In this document: positions 1 through 11,589 of the stretch, one piece after another | How the letters are laid out: the number at the start of each line of letters is the position of its first letter | How positions within the stretch are numbered: position 1 is the first letter of the stretch | Assembly: GCF_954871325.1 (NCBI RefSeq) | Contig: NC_088776.1 | Span: 25,716,508-25,780,507 of the forward strand | Direction: 5' to 3' | Origin: Gordionus sp. m RMFG-2023 | Taxonomy: Eukaryota > Nematomorpha > Gordioida > Chordodea > Parachordodidae | Length of the DNA: 64,000 bases | The notes under the pieces: model-generated | Told to the model about the DNA's origin: nothing | Databases searched by the model: none | Seen by the model: the letters and a program-made list of their open reading frames with translations, nothing else | Translations under genes and position numbers: made by a program

Positions 1-639
1 ATGAAAAATTAAAAGCGATATATCAAACAAATTTAATATCAATGTGTAGTCCAATTCTTAATCCTTAAAATAAAATTTGCATCAAAGCTGTATCTATAAT
101 AGTTTTTGAGTTAGATGAGTTTATGTGAAAGTTTATTTTCTGGCCCAGTCCAAATATGATGTTTCAACTGGCCATATGATATTATTCAAGAATTATATTA
201 TAAATTAAAATAATAAATAATATTAGCATTTCATTTTATCATTACTCATATTTAATAAATTATTATCTGGATGTTAAGCATGCATAATTAACCACTTATC
301 TATTTATAAATTTTATCAAAACATATTAAAAAAAACTTATTTCAATCTTTTCACATTTTAACCAATTTTGAGAGAAATTGGTTCAATAAATAAAAATTTA
401 GAGTGGTGGCCTGGCCATTTAGCAAACATGACCATCTGCTCATCCTATATATAATTTAACTATTACTATTCTAATTTTAGACTGACCCTTGCCAGATCAC
501 AAATGCCATCTACTATAGATAATTTTTTTGAAATAATAATAATGCTATTGAATACTTTTATTTTAAATCTAAAAATACCCATATATTTTTGATGATTTTT
601 CTTATATAAAAAGCATGTATATTAAATTTAATACTGCAT
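1..639. other. AT-rich DNA, no gene seen
   Basis: No open frame with conserved residues, no splice-flanked exon and no paired repeat was found here. The short minus-strand frame over 558-746 is only the antisense of the hAT fragment that begins near 640. Confidence 0.4.
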
Positions 640-770
640 TGCCCAAGTGCTAGTGCTGAACGATTATTAAGTGATAGTTTATACTTTCTGATCGTCGCTC
701 TGAACTTGGGATGACAGTATGAAATATTATTATTATTGAGATGCAATAAAAAAAATTAAATATATTTAAA
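640..770 (+). pseudogene. hAT transposase C-terminal fragment
   Basis: The plus strand encodes PSASAERLLSDS, followed after a frameshift by DRRSELG. These match the start of the hAT C-terminal dimerisation domain, whose hallmark is (A)SxxSER(x)FS followed some residues later by a D/KRxxL motif. Only this corner of the transposase survives. A sister fragment lies in reverse orientation at about 15,950-16,030 with clear nucleotide similarity, so both derive from one family. Plain DNA-transposon debris. Confidence 0.6.
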
Positions 771-1289
771 ATTTTAGTGATATTATATATTTGTGGAAAT
801 ATTCAAAACATTTTTAATTAAATTCTTATTTCTAGATATGCTTTCTATCATAATTAATATATTGTGGCTGTTGGGACATTTAATTTTAAGGTTTACATAT
901 GCGTAGAATTATTATTATCATTAGAATTGCCAAAGGGTTGGATCAGTGATCTATTGTACACCATTTCCTTTGATCTGCCTTGAATTCAAATTTAGCCTAT
1001 GCAGTTTTATATCTTAGATAAGTAATAATTTCTCTAATTCTTTTAATGAGATTTCCAACAAAGGGCACCTTTTTAATACCATGTTTTATTATCTCTTTTT
1101 GTTTTTATAAGAAAAACAAAAAAATTCCCGCAGTAATTTTTTTTATATTAATTACTGTTATAATAATATCATTAATAAATTTATTAAATGTAATTACATC
1201 CATATGTAAAAATGTGATAAGTTTTGGATTTTGATTGATTGAATTCTAAAATGATGTCAAAATAATTATTATTTTAAAATAGGTAGAAA
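771..1289. other. AT-rich DNA, no gene seen
   Basis: Nothing beyond low-complexity AT sequence was recognised. The 62-codon plus-strand frame at 1,046-1,234 is hydrophobic by composition and has no family resemblance. Confidence 0.35.
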
Positions 1290-2000
1290 ATAAGAATTCA
1301 TCAAGATCCTGATTGACATTAAAAAATTACAACAGTGATGTTGACCAATTATTAGAATAAAAATGTTTAAAATATGAAAAAATTAAATGTAGCACACCAA
1401 TGTGTTTTTCATAAATGGTGGCATTTTTGGCATAATCAACAAAGTCAGTGGTCGACCATTCAGGTCTAAATATAATAGAGGAATTAAGCATTTTAAAAGA
1501 TGATGTAATCAAAATATTTAAGTGATATAAATTTCAGAAATAAAAGCTAGCCAAAATATGTGAAAAGCAGTAACTCATAAAAGATATTCAGATTTTGAGC
1601 TTAAATTGTTGGAATAAGCTTTGCCCACTTTGAACACCCCAATTCTTCCTTTTACCTTAGAAAGTTTTCTAATCTGAGTTATACTTCTTTTTGAAAAAAA
1701 TTTGTCTATTTGGGGTAAAATTCATATGAAGAAAAGAAATTGATTGAAGATCTTGACAAGCAGATTGGTAAGAATAATATATCATAACTTTAGAATGATT
1801 AAAAATATTTAAAAAAATGTTAATATTGAATATAAAGAAGAACAAGACTTTGCCATGGAGAGTGAATTATTATAAAATTTAAAAAATATAATTTAATATT
1901 ACATAGATTCATATTCTATTAGATATAAAATAAAGTTAGTATAGTCAAAAAACATTTGAATATGACCATATTGATGGTCAATTGATCGAATCCTATTTGA
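1290..2000 (+). mobile_element. Decayed repeat copy, hAT-like, related to 20,200-20,720
   Basis: Several patches match a second locus at 20,200-20,720 in the same order: a patch with ATCAAGA and GTGTTGACC-like words, then ATTGATTGAAGATCTTGACA, then AATATTGAATAT and AATAAAGTTA. The two copies are diverged and riddled with stops, so no protein can be read. I call it hAT-like only because the second copy starts with a hAT-style end (CAGGGTTGGCAA) and a hAT C-terminal fragment lies nearby at 640-770. Family assignment is weak; the repeat relation is firmer. Confidence 0.4.
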
Positions 2001-3687
2001 CTTATACACAACCTTGGTTTATCACCTTTTAATAAATATGAGAACAGGTTTTCTATGAGAAGTTATTCATATAATAAGTTGCTTGTATAGGTTTTCTAGG
2101 TAAAATTTATAAAATAAAAAAATCAATCTTTCCATATTGAAAAAATGCCAGGTATTTTTAAGATTAATGCTATCTAGAGAAGCAAAATGGTAATAGCTTT
2201 AAAAAAATAATTAAAAATGTCTAGATTTTTAATGTATGATGAAAAATTAAAGTTGTTATAAAGATTTTATTCATGACAATAAATATTGTTATTAAATGTA
2301 AAATTATTTATTTAACAAAATAGTTTAAAAATATGCACTAGAAATGTGATAACCTTAATGGTCTTATGTAAAATCAGGATAAGTGAAGATGCTATATATA
2401 TAATCAAAGCATGATAGTTGTCATTTTAAAATAAAAATATTTTGAATATAAATTATAGAAATCTCACATTTCCAATTGCTAATAAGGCTTTATCAAAGAA
2501 AAATGTGACACCCAATAATATGAAAAATATCCCAAATCCAACAAGCCCAACACCAATTTCTAAAAAGAATGTATATTAAAATATATTAAATAATGTGAGT
2601 AATTCTTTTATTTTTAAATTCTATACTTTGGAAATCAGAAATTTGGATCATACAAGATGGTAACTGATAATTAACTCAAACTTCATGTTAATATTTTAAA
2701 AAATGATCACAACGTTGTCTATGGTAACTTGGCATCAAAACGAAAATAAAAATATGAACATTATAAATATCTATAATATGATGAAATCAAAATATTAATA
2801 TTATAAATATTTAAAATCATAAATAATATTTGTATATTATATTATTGATATTTTAAATAATCACTTCTTAGAAGCATATTATTATTTTTCACTTCAAATA
2901 TAAGAATTTGAAAAAATAAGTTATCACAAATATAAGTGAATTTATGGCTAATGACATATACCACCTAATATTCTCATCAAACAGATTATGATTCTATTAT
3001 AATATATTAATCAAAAAAATATAAATAAAAGAATTACTAAAAATCTTTCTCAAATGGTTTATTAAATAATATATAAAATTAATCTGCGTTTTTAATAACC
3101 TCTCATCTAATTGTTATATAATCTGTCTTACATTTTATCCATTTTAGCATGCCCCTACTTGTTTTTAAAATATTAGCATACCTCAAGGCTTTTGGGATTA
3201 CACTTTACGAAAAATTCATGATCTTGAAAACTAAACTATTTCTTCTTTCATATTATTTTTTTGTCGTTCGCATAAAACAAATGATCTCTTATTCAAAAAA
3301 TATTTTAATTATTTTATTAAATGTATGCAGTCAAAATAGGATAATTGCGAAGCGTTGGGACTGAAAAATTTTAGCACTTATCCGATTTTTCGTTATTGAA
3401 AGACTAAATTTTAATTATTTATTATATAAACCAATTTTGTGCTGTTAAAATTAATATATTACAAAGTATATTAAATTGGTTGTATAATTATACGATGTAT
3501 TATTATTAAGACTAGTGAGGTGTGATAGTGGAATTAAATGCTTATATTTGTTAAAAATTAGGCAGAGGTGGCATAGGGATTGTGGTAGTGGTGATATAAA
3601 TATCATTTGGAGGCAACTGGGTGAATATAAAATAAACATATAGATATAAAACATTAGATAAAAAACAAAATAAACCTCCAGAGAAGT
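2001..3687. other. AT-rich DNA, no gene seen
   Basis: No supported gene or repeat pair. A proline-rich minus-strand stretch ending in a stop near 3,560 follows a pyrimidine-rich CCCAG acceptor-like site, but I could not join it in phase to the exon candidate at 3,688-3,828, so I do not call it. Confidence 0.3.
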
Positions 3688-3828
3688 TCACAGTTCCTTA
3701 TTATCTTGGCCACCAGTAACTCTAGAACGGGTAAGGAGTTTGTTGAATCGGCATTTTTTTCTTTGCTTATCTTTAATAATAGATTCATCATGTTTTGTAA
3801 CAATGTGAGGGATTAAGATGGGGTTAGC
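3688..3828 (-). CDS. Candidate terminal exon of an unknown host gene
   Basis: On the minus strand a TTTGTCTAG acceptor is followed by 46 sense codons and a TGA. The peptide begins ANPILIPHIVTKHDES and continues with a strongly basic segment (IKDKQRKKCRFNKLLTRSR). Base composition is clearly richer in G and C than the surrounding DNA, which is why it stands out. I do not recognise the protein. It could be the last exon of a minus-strand gene whose other exons lie further right, possibly the gene beginning at 21,816, but nothing in the sequence links them. It could also be part of an old transposase. Confidence 0.35.
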   Translation of the reverse strand, partial: ANPILIPHIVTKHDESIIKDKQRKKCRFNKLLTRSRVTGGQDNKEL

Positions 3829-4699
3829 CTAGACAAATAAAGAAATCAGCCACAAATATAAATAAACTATTGTTGAAATTAAACAAACATTAATATACTG
3901 TAAACCTGTAGAGGAGTCAATATTAGAAGTATATTTCTAATAGTTGGGATAATCAAAAAAATTTTTTTGGGGATTTATCAAGCCTATCATGTTCTTCTAA
4001 AGGTTTATTTTGCATTTGTTTATTATTAAATGATTATAGAATAATAATTATTAAAATATTTTTTAAAAGGACTAAGAATATTATTTTTGCAATTTGTGAA
4101 TCTATGCAATTAGCATATAATAATTTTAAAAATTATACCTCATTCAAACTCTGTTATATTAGTTACAAAATTAATAGGTTATTTATAAAGCATTAGATAA
4201 AGTTTTCCCTAAAGAATCTTCCATAAAACCATTCTTATCCTATAAAAATAGCAGTTTGGTAAATTTTCTAAATCCCTAACAGATATGGATCTTACTTGGG
4301 AATTTATTAATGGGCTGCTACTAATAGATGTCTGTTCAAAAGATTATGAAGTTAATTTATGACCATCTAACGAATTAATGTTGATGGTAAAGGTAATTTG
4401 ATTTACTAAAATTATTTCTTAAATTATCCTATATTTCTTTAATTATTAATCTTTATGTAAATTATTAGTGACACTTAAATCTACTATCATTATAATAATT
4501 AATATTATAATATACTTATATAATAAATTTTTTTTAAAATAAATAAATATATTAACTTAATATTTACAAAAATTAAATTTTTTATTAAATTAAATAATTA
4601 TTAAATTATAAATTTTTTAAAAGAAGGGCCTTTTTTTTCTCATATTCTACTTCTTTCTTTGTTATACACATTACTAAACATATATATGGCTTCGATGTA
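3829..4699. other. AT-rich DNA, no gene seen
   Basis: Long A/T runs, no conserved frame, no paired repeat noticed. Confidence 0.35.
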
Positions 4700-4707
4700 G
4701 TTCCACC

Positions 4708-5260
4708 CAGCGTTTACATGAACGGGTTGGAAGAGAGGTAGGAACAGTTTGCATCATATTTTTTGAGGGGGGTAGGCGGCTTTAATGGGGATAGGATAAA
4801 TTTTTTGAGGTTATCTATTAAATTTTAGGATCAAATAGGACAAAATTTATTGCTGTAAAAATTAATACTTATTATAGACCTATTATAATACAATTCATCA
4901 ACCAAATCGATATAGTGCAAACAATCATTGACATTATTTTCCAAATAAAACTTTCTGCTATTCTTTCAAATATATTTTAAAAGGTTGCTATAATAATGAA
5001 TTTATTGTAAATGATAGGGGTTTTAATTGAATTTATTATCTAAAAAATAACTTTATATTCACAAATGTAGATAGTTGGTAGTAGAGATAAAATAATTTAA
5101 GTTATTCTTTTTAAATTTTCTGAAAGAGTATTATAATTAATATGTGAAATTAAAAATAGGGAAACATCGCCGTCGAAGGCGGCGAATATTTTTTATGGGG
5201 GTAGGCATAGGTTTTTGAAGGGGATTTGCATCCAGTGAAAATCTTGTAATGTAGACGCTG
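4708..5260. mobile_element. hAT MITE, CAGCGTCTACATGA family, copy 1
   Basis: A 553-bp non-coding element. It starts CAGCGTTTACATGA and ends with the inverted match ATGTAGACGCTG. It is flanked by a perfect 8-bp duplication, GTTCCACC, at 4,700-4,707 and 5,261-5,268. An 8-bp target duplication and a CAG-type terminus are the signature of the hAT superfamily. No transposase frame is present, so it must have been moved in trans. A second full copy lies at 49,590-50,128 and a lone end at 33,839. Confidence 0.85.
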
Positions 5261-5488
5261 GTTCCACCCTCTTATAACCTCATATCTGGGTTAGAAGGTT
5301 TGTTGGTATCCTTGAAAAAAAAAATCGGCATATTTATATGAAAGATGGGCCTTCCTATTATTCACGTACGCTCACATTTGGGCAGGTCTATGACCAACGT
5401 GCAAATAAAGATAAAGATATTACTTTCCTAAAATATTTTAAAGATATATACACATATTCTAAGGAAAAATAAAAAGGCATATTGATCC

Positions 5489-5900
5489 GGTAAGCGGAAA
5501 ATAATTCTCCGGAAAAAAAATCCACGAAAATAATTCCCCGGAAAAAAATTCCCCAGGAAAATAATTCCCCGGAAAAAAATCCCCTTGGAAAATAATTCCC
5601 CAGAAAAAAAATCCCTGGAAAAAATATCCCCTGGAAGATAATTCCCCGGAAAATAATTCGCCGGAAAAAAAATCCTTGGAAAATAATTACCCAAAAAAAT
5701 ATATTCCTGGAAAAAAATTCCCCGGAAAAAAATTCCCATAGAAAATAGATCCCCGGAAAATATTTCCCCGGAAATAAATTCCCCATTTTTTAGATTTTAA
5801 ATTAAATATGGGGGAAAATAAATCCCCGAAAAAAAAGGAAAAAATTCCCCGAATAATTTCTTTTAAATTATCAAAAAATAATCCCGCCGCTAAAATAACG
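5489..5900 (+). repeat. MULE left inverted end made of GGAAAATAATTCCCC units
   Basis: About a dozen imperfect units of the form GGAAAA(T)AATTCCCC fill this arm. The reverse complement of the same pattern fills 10,870-11,139. The repetition yields long but meaningless Phe/Gly/Pro-rich frames on both arms. Confidence 0.8.
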
Positions 5901-6336
5901 AAAATATTTCTAAAAAATTATATTAGTATTTTCTGAACCTTGAGAGTATTTCTTTTTTAATTCCAAAAGGGCAATCTATAAATGAGAATTGATAAATCAG
6001 TTGGTAGCTTTTATATTTTATAATTTAGTAGATAGCATAAAAAGTATAGATTTGTGACGAAATATATGAAAATTATGAAAGAGGTTTTACAATTTAAAAT
6101 TGAAAAGAAAAATGTAAAAGCAAATTTTTTCCTAGAAAAAGAAAGGTTATTTTCATAATCCACTTTTCATCTAGACTTGAATAGATATTATGAAAACAGG
6201 TAATTAAACCACATTATATTTACCATGAAGAAGGGGGGGGGGGTATTTCTAACACGCCACTAAGGTTAAAATATATATAACATTAAAATGAATAATATGA
6301 CACTATTCTGTTCCGTTCGTTTATATCAGTTTGAAT

Positions 6337-7461
6337 TAGAGACCTTCATGGGCCTAGATTTTAGGACCAAACCCGGCCCAGGCCTATCGTAAAAAAACTA
6401 TTAAGCCCAGGCCCGGCCCGGCCCCTTTTTAATATTTAAAAAAATTCCCAAGCCCGGCCCAAGCCCGCTATAATATTTAAAAAATTTCCCAAGCCCGGCC
6501 CAAGCCCATAAAATTATTTTATGTATACTTAACTTATGCGTAATACTAATAGAAATAAAATATTTTATTTAGTAATAATATATATATATTATTAATAAAT
6601 GATATAAACAAATATTTTCAAATTATCATTTAAAAATAATATATTATCTACAATTTCGTTAATTAAATTTGTTCTTCTTTCTTCAATAACCCTTCCAATA
6701 GTACTGAAATTCCGTTCACTGAAAACATTAGAGGCTGGAATTGCATGAATTTTTTGGCTAATCTTACCAATTTTGGCAAGATTTTTTCATGCTTCTTCCC
6801 AATCTAGGATTTTGCAATAATTTGATTATGATATTTATGTACCTTAATTTGATTTGCAAGATATATCATGTTTCATACTTATGATTTTTTATGGTGTATA
6901 TATTCATAACCATTATAGTTTATGAAATTATGTCCTTTTTGAGTTTTCTAATTAAAATTTTATTTTCAAATATTATAAAAAGTTTACTTGAATATCTATT
7001 TGTCTACGTCTAACAATTGTTTTTGAATTTTCTGCTACTGTTGGGATTTTGCTTTGAATTTGACGCTAACTTGGGAAAATATATGTCATATCGAAAATGT
7101 TGGCCATCTTTGAGAACATTTTTGGGAATATTCCCTGATTTTCGCTGTTTCTTTTTTCGCTGTTTCGTGCCCAGGCCGTTGTGTTAAGTTAAGTAAAATT
7201 ATACCAATTTCCGATTTAAAAAATATATACTCTCCCAAGGTGTATAGGAAATTTGATAAATAACACTAATAAAATCAGAATGATTTGTTATATTTGTCCT
7301 ATTAAATATCCTTAAAATAGGCTAAATTTGAATTTAAAAATTTAGGCCCAAGCCCTATTGCAAAAATTTCCAACAAACCCAAGCCCGCCGCTAGAAAATT
7401 TATAATTAGGCCCAAGCCTGGCCCATGGGCCGTGGGCCGGCCCGGCCCATGAAGGTCTCTA
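6337..7461 (-). mobile_element. hAT element with GGCCCGG-rich ends and a transposase relic
   Basis: The terminal inverted repeats are exact over TAGAGACCTTCATGGGCC at the left and its complement at the right. The flanking 8-mers GTTTGAAT and CTTTGAAA match at six of eight positions, as expected for an aged 8-bp hAT duplication. Subterminal regions are rich in GGCCCGG. On the minus strand, at about 6,640-6,760, IPASNVFSERNFSTIGRV followed by EERRTNLINEIVDNI is an excellent hAT dimerisation domain. The rest of the transposase is lost or unreadable. The element sits inside the MULE and is therefore younger than it. Confidence 0.8.
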
Positions 7462-8120
7462 CTTTGAAATACGGATAAAAATAACATAATGGAAATTTTT
7501 TATGTTTAATACTATTGATTTTAAAAATTGTATTTGATTATAAATTTTCAAAAAAAGTATTGATCCTAATCATTGATCACAAAAGCTTATTTAATTCAAA
7601 GACATCTCAAGTAATTGAACGCTACCAGAAAATATACTATTTATTCGAAATAATATTTGTTTATTTTTATAAATATTATAATTTTTAATATATTTAATTC
7701 ATCAAAGAAAACACAGGAGGGACTATAATCTTAAAATATAAACTTTTTTATTTGAAAGTTTCCAACTCCAGAAATGTTATTACATAATCCCAGTTAGTTC
7801 CCTAATATTATTATTATTTATAACGTTGAAAGGAAAGTTATGCTCAAGAATAAATAAATTTATATATTTGGGTGGCATATTCTTTGTAATTTTGAAACAA
7901 ACCAATTTCATTTAGTTTTTTTATTACTTTTTAGAAAATTTTCCTTTACTATTTTAAACATTTTTGATAATTTTAATAAATTTTTTATGTTTATTCTTCC
8001 GTTAAATAAGCATGCTAAAATTTTTCATGAGGGCTATTCCTACAATTATCATAAAACTACGAAAAATTTTAAAAGTACATTATATAATGCTGAAAATATT
8101 ACAATGAAAATGACTATACA

Positions 8121-9775
8121 TTGGAAAATACGCCTCATATTCATCCTATAAACCCACATGAATATCAAATTGAAAATGCTATAAGCACGATGAAAAGAAA
8201 AGCCTCTGAAACAAATCAAAATACTTGCCAAATATACGCAGAAGAAATGTTTAAATTGTCTCCCGAATCTAGAAAAAGACTTCCGAATGAAGATAGTATC
8301 AAGAGGACACCTAGAAAATCACAAAATAAAAAGGTTTCCTCCTATTCCGGCCACATTGGAAGAATTAAGCATTTCAGGTTAAATCATATTTATGTCTATA
8401 AATAACTTTTTAATTGAAAATATCTTTTAATATTAGAGGATTGGGCTACAACGGATCTCCCACGAATGAGAGATTTCTTTTGCATGATAATGGCGGAGAT
8501 TCTAATGAACGAATAATTATATTTGCCACCGATTATATGCTTAAAATGTTAGCTGAAACGAAAACTTGGTATATAGACGGTATTTTAAATTGCCTCCTCA
8601 TTTATTTTTGCAGCTATATGTAATTAGAATACCCTTTAAAACACTGTTTATTACAGCGGAATATTTTTTGTTACAAAAAAAAACGTATACAACATATGAA
8701 GAAATTTTTAAATATTTTACTCGAAAAAGCCCAAGAACGGAATTTAGTCATAGATCCGATAACAATTAATATGGATTTTGAAAAGGCCGCAATCAATGCC
8801 GTCGAAAATACTCTAGGTTTCTTTTTACGATTTAATTACATCTATATACTGTCGTGATATGTTAGGACCTTGATTTAAAAATGTATTTTGGACCGTGGCC
8901 TTGAAATTTTTTTAATTCTATTTTCCTTTTCTTTTGTTTTTAGGAATATTTTAAACGGGTTTTTTATGAGTGTAGGATGAACGCACCCACCTCTAGTAAT
9001 TAATGAAAATTGATAAAGACATAAATATTAAATAAAACCTATACAATAATTTTAATCTATATTTTTTCAACCTTTAGGTAGAGATATCGTCATCCAAGGA
9101 TGTTTTTATCATCTAACTCAATCCACTCATAGGAAGATTCAAGAATTGGGGTTAGAATTATCATATCGGAATGATCCAACGTTATGTTTATTTGCAGCTA
9201 TGATCGATGGATTAGCATTCTTACCTATACACGATGTCAAACGAGGTATGGAGTATTTAAAAACCATTGTATCGGGTGAAAACAAAGAATTATTGATTTA
9301 TTTTGATAAAAATTATGTGAATGGAGAATTGAGATATGGGAGAAACTCTCAAAGGCAAGTAGAGCCATTATTCCCACCTGAAACATGGAATGTGTTCAAC
9401 GTTACGATTGCTGGGGAAAATCGAACAAACAATGTATGTGAAGGATGGAATAATCGATTTCAGCATATTATAGGCCACAAAAAACCTAAGATATGGGAAC
9501 TAATCGAAAAAATGAGGATGAAAATAGCCGTCGACATGGGCAAAATCGGCCAATGGAATATTGGGACATACACTCCCCCCAAAAATCGTCGTTATGTAAC
9601 GAAACAAAATATTTCAAAAAATTTATGTATTGATTTTTTAGAAGATAGAAGGGACTTGCCTAATTTTCTCTCTTCAATTGGAGAATATATACGTTCTAGA
9701 ATTGTTTCATTTGAATTATATAATTTATTATTCCATATATCATTTAATAAAATTATAATGATTACTTTTCTGTAA
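8121..9775 (+). pseudogene. MULE transposase, frameshifted
   Basis: The gene of the 5.65-kb MULE. The N-terminal part (8,121 to about 8,377) contains the EnAISTMKRKASET and LPNEDSIKRT segments typical of animal MULE transposases. A short intron fits between about 8,378 and 8,436 (CAG|GTTAAAT to ATATTAG|A, phase kept), leading into FLLHDNGG, IIIFATDYMLKML and the catalytic-core motif WYIDG. Then come frames carrying FKLPPHLFLQLYVIRI, KAQERNLVIDPITINMDFE, CFYHLTQSTHRKIQELGL and, over 9,146-9,775, the long C-terminal half with GLAFLPIHDV and NNVCEGWNNRF. At least two single-base frameshifts (near 8,575 and 8,715) break the core, and 8,815-9,075 is either an intron or inserted DNA. Function: cut-and-paste transposition through a DDE catalytic triad. 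Confidence 0.8.
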
Positions 9776-10739
9776 ATTTTAAAAAAAATTTATAAGCAAA
9801 ATAATAATTGTTAGATTCGAAAAATATAATACTCACTGCTAATAATCACCTCTGGATGTATTTTGATTAAAATGGTCAGCATCTTTCATTACTTTTGGCA
9901 GTATTTAATTAAAATTGGACAGTAAAAAATATAATTTTTCAAGTTTTATATTGATTTTGTATTCAGTCAGTTAAATTCTTAAAGTAGGTAAATACTTCAG
10001 TAAAATAATTTTTATCAAATAGAGGGGATCAGATTGAATTGCAAATTTCCTATTTCTCCACAGAATTTATAATTATATTATTTAATAACTTATCCTTATA
10101 AAAACAAAAAAGGGCGCTATTTAAGAGTTAGTAAATTGTGAAAAGCCTCTTATCTCCAACTGATATTTAAATTTTTAATATATTTCTAAAAAAATGATCA
10201 AAATTTGTGTAAAAATAATTTTTTTTTTAAAGTAAAAATTTGATTTTCAATAAATATCTAAAAGTTGATAAAAATGTGTAAAGGTGAACTAGATTTATTT
10301 AACTTTCGTTTTTATTTAAAACCTCAAATCCTCGAAGGAATTTGACTTTAAAAAACATTTCTATTTAATTAAATAGTGCAGAGCATATCCGGGTCAAAAA
10401 ATGATATGAATTTATGCCGGGCCAAAATAAAAAATCAGAGCTGGCCATTATCATTACTTAACTTATAATAATATTTAGCTTAATATTACAGAGACTAGGT
10501 AATTTTTGAATTTATAAATCCGGGCTAAAATAAAAAATCTGAGCTGGTCATAATATTTTGCATAATATCAGAGAGACTAGGTATCAAATTCGTTTATTTT
10601 ATAAATATTGCTTTGTTTAATTTCATTAAACCTGTGTTCGGGATAAGTCCATAATATTATACATTATATTTATTAGTATTAATTAATAATTTAAGTTTTT
10701 GTTAGGTTTAATATTAATCACAAGTACAATTTTATTTTG

Positions 10740-11139
10740 AAAATTTTTATTTGGAAAAATTTTACAGTTGAAGATTTTCTCAAAAAATATTTAGAAATTT
10801 TTTTCTGGGAAAATTTTTTCCTATATTGTTAATTTTGTAAAAATAATTTAATATTTTATAGGATTTAAAAAATGGGGAATTTTTTTCCGAGGAAATTTTT
10901 TCCTGGGAATTATTTTCTATGGGAATTTTTTTCCGGGGAATTATTTTCCAAGGGAATTTTTTTCCGGAGAATTATTTTCCAAGGGAATTTTTTTCCGGAG
11001 AATTATTTTCCGGGGAATTTTTTTTTCTGGGGAGTAATCTTCCGGGGATTTTTTTTTCCAGGGATTTTTTTCCAGGGAATTTATTTCCGGGGATTTATTT
11101 TCCGGGGATTCTTTTCTGGGGAATTATTTTCCTAGATTC
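10740..11139 (-). repeat. MULE right inverted end
   Basis: The mirror of the left arm, with GGGGAATTATTTTCC-type units. The outermost bases CCTAGATTC also end the derivative copy at 57,114, which fixes the element boundary. Confidence 0.75.
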
Positions 11140-11148
11140 TATTAATCC

Positions 11149-11581
11149 ATATACAACAATAATACCCAAACAACAAATTTTGAAAATCATGATTATCAGA
11201 AAAATGTAATCAATATTTTAAATGATACCCCTCAACTATTAAGCCAATTCTAATATTCAACAACTTCAGCAGATATCAAAAAAGAAATATTCTTTTAGAC
11301 ATGGAGAATTTACAAAAAATAAATATAACAGCAGATTTATTTTTTATTTATGCTTAATAATTTATCATAATCACCTAGAATTTCTCAAATATAACTTATA
11401 CTTTGTATGATTAATAATACATATTCATTCAAGTCATTACAATTTTTTACACAGATATGTATTATTATGGTAAAATTTGTAATTTTTATCACAGCTACTT
11501 ATATTCTATATTTTATAGTTATAATATTTATAAACACCAATTTGTAAAAATGTGAATTTATAGTGTGGCATACTTTTAAAC
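11149..11581. other. Spacer between MULE and hAT element, no gene seen
   Basis: AT-rich DNA without a recognisable feature. Confidence 0.4.
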
Positions 11582-11589
11582 ATTTCAAA

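Larger units (their letters stand above)
5489..11139 (+). mobile_element. Mutator-like (MULE) transposon, near full length
   Basis: A 5,651-bp element with a decayed 9-bp target duplication (TATTGATCC at 5,480-5,488, TATTAATCC at 11,140-11,148), the size typical of MULEs. Its inverted ends are about 400 bp each (5,489-5,900 and about 10,740-11,139) and consist largely of GGAAAATAATTCCCCGG-type units repeated every 15-30 bp. Between them lies a MULE transposase gene (8,121-9,775). A hAT element is inserted at 6,337-7,461. A 1.46-kb deletion derivative of the same family sits at 55,655-57,114 with its own 9-bp duplication. The transposase is broken, so this copy looks non-autonomous now. Confidence 0.85.

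Noticed and set aside
5388-5786. 132-codon Phe/Gly/Pro-rich frame on the minus strand
   Set aside because: Product of the repeated GGAAAATAATTCCCC units in the MULE arm; overlapping frames give similar nonsense.
8821-9075. Extra gene between MULE transposase parts
   Set aside because: No conserved frame; more likely an intron or small insertion in the transposase gene.
10872-11209. Two overlapping Phe-rich frames on the plus strand
   Set aside because: Mirror image of the same MULE arm repeats, not a protein gene.
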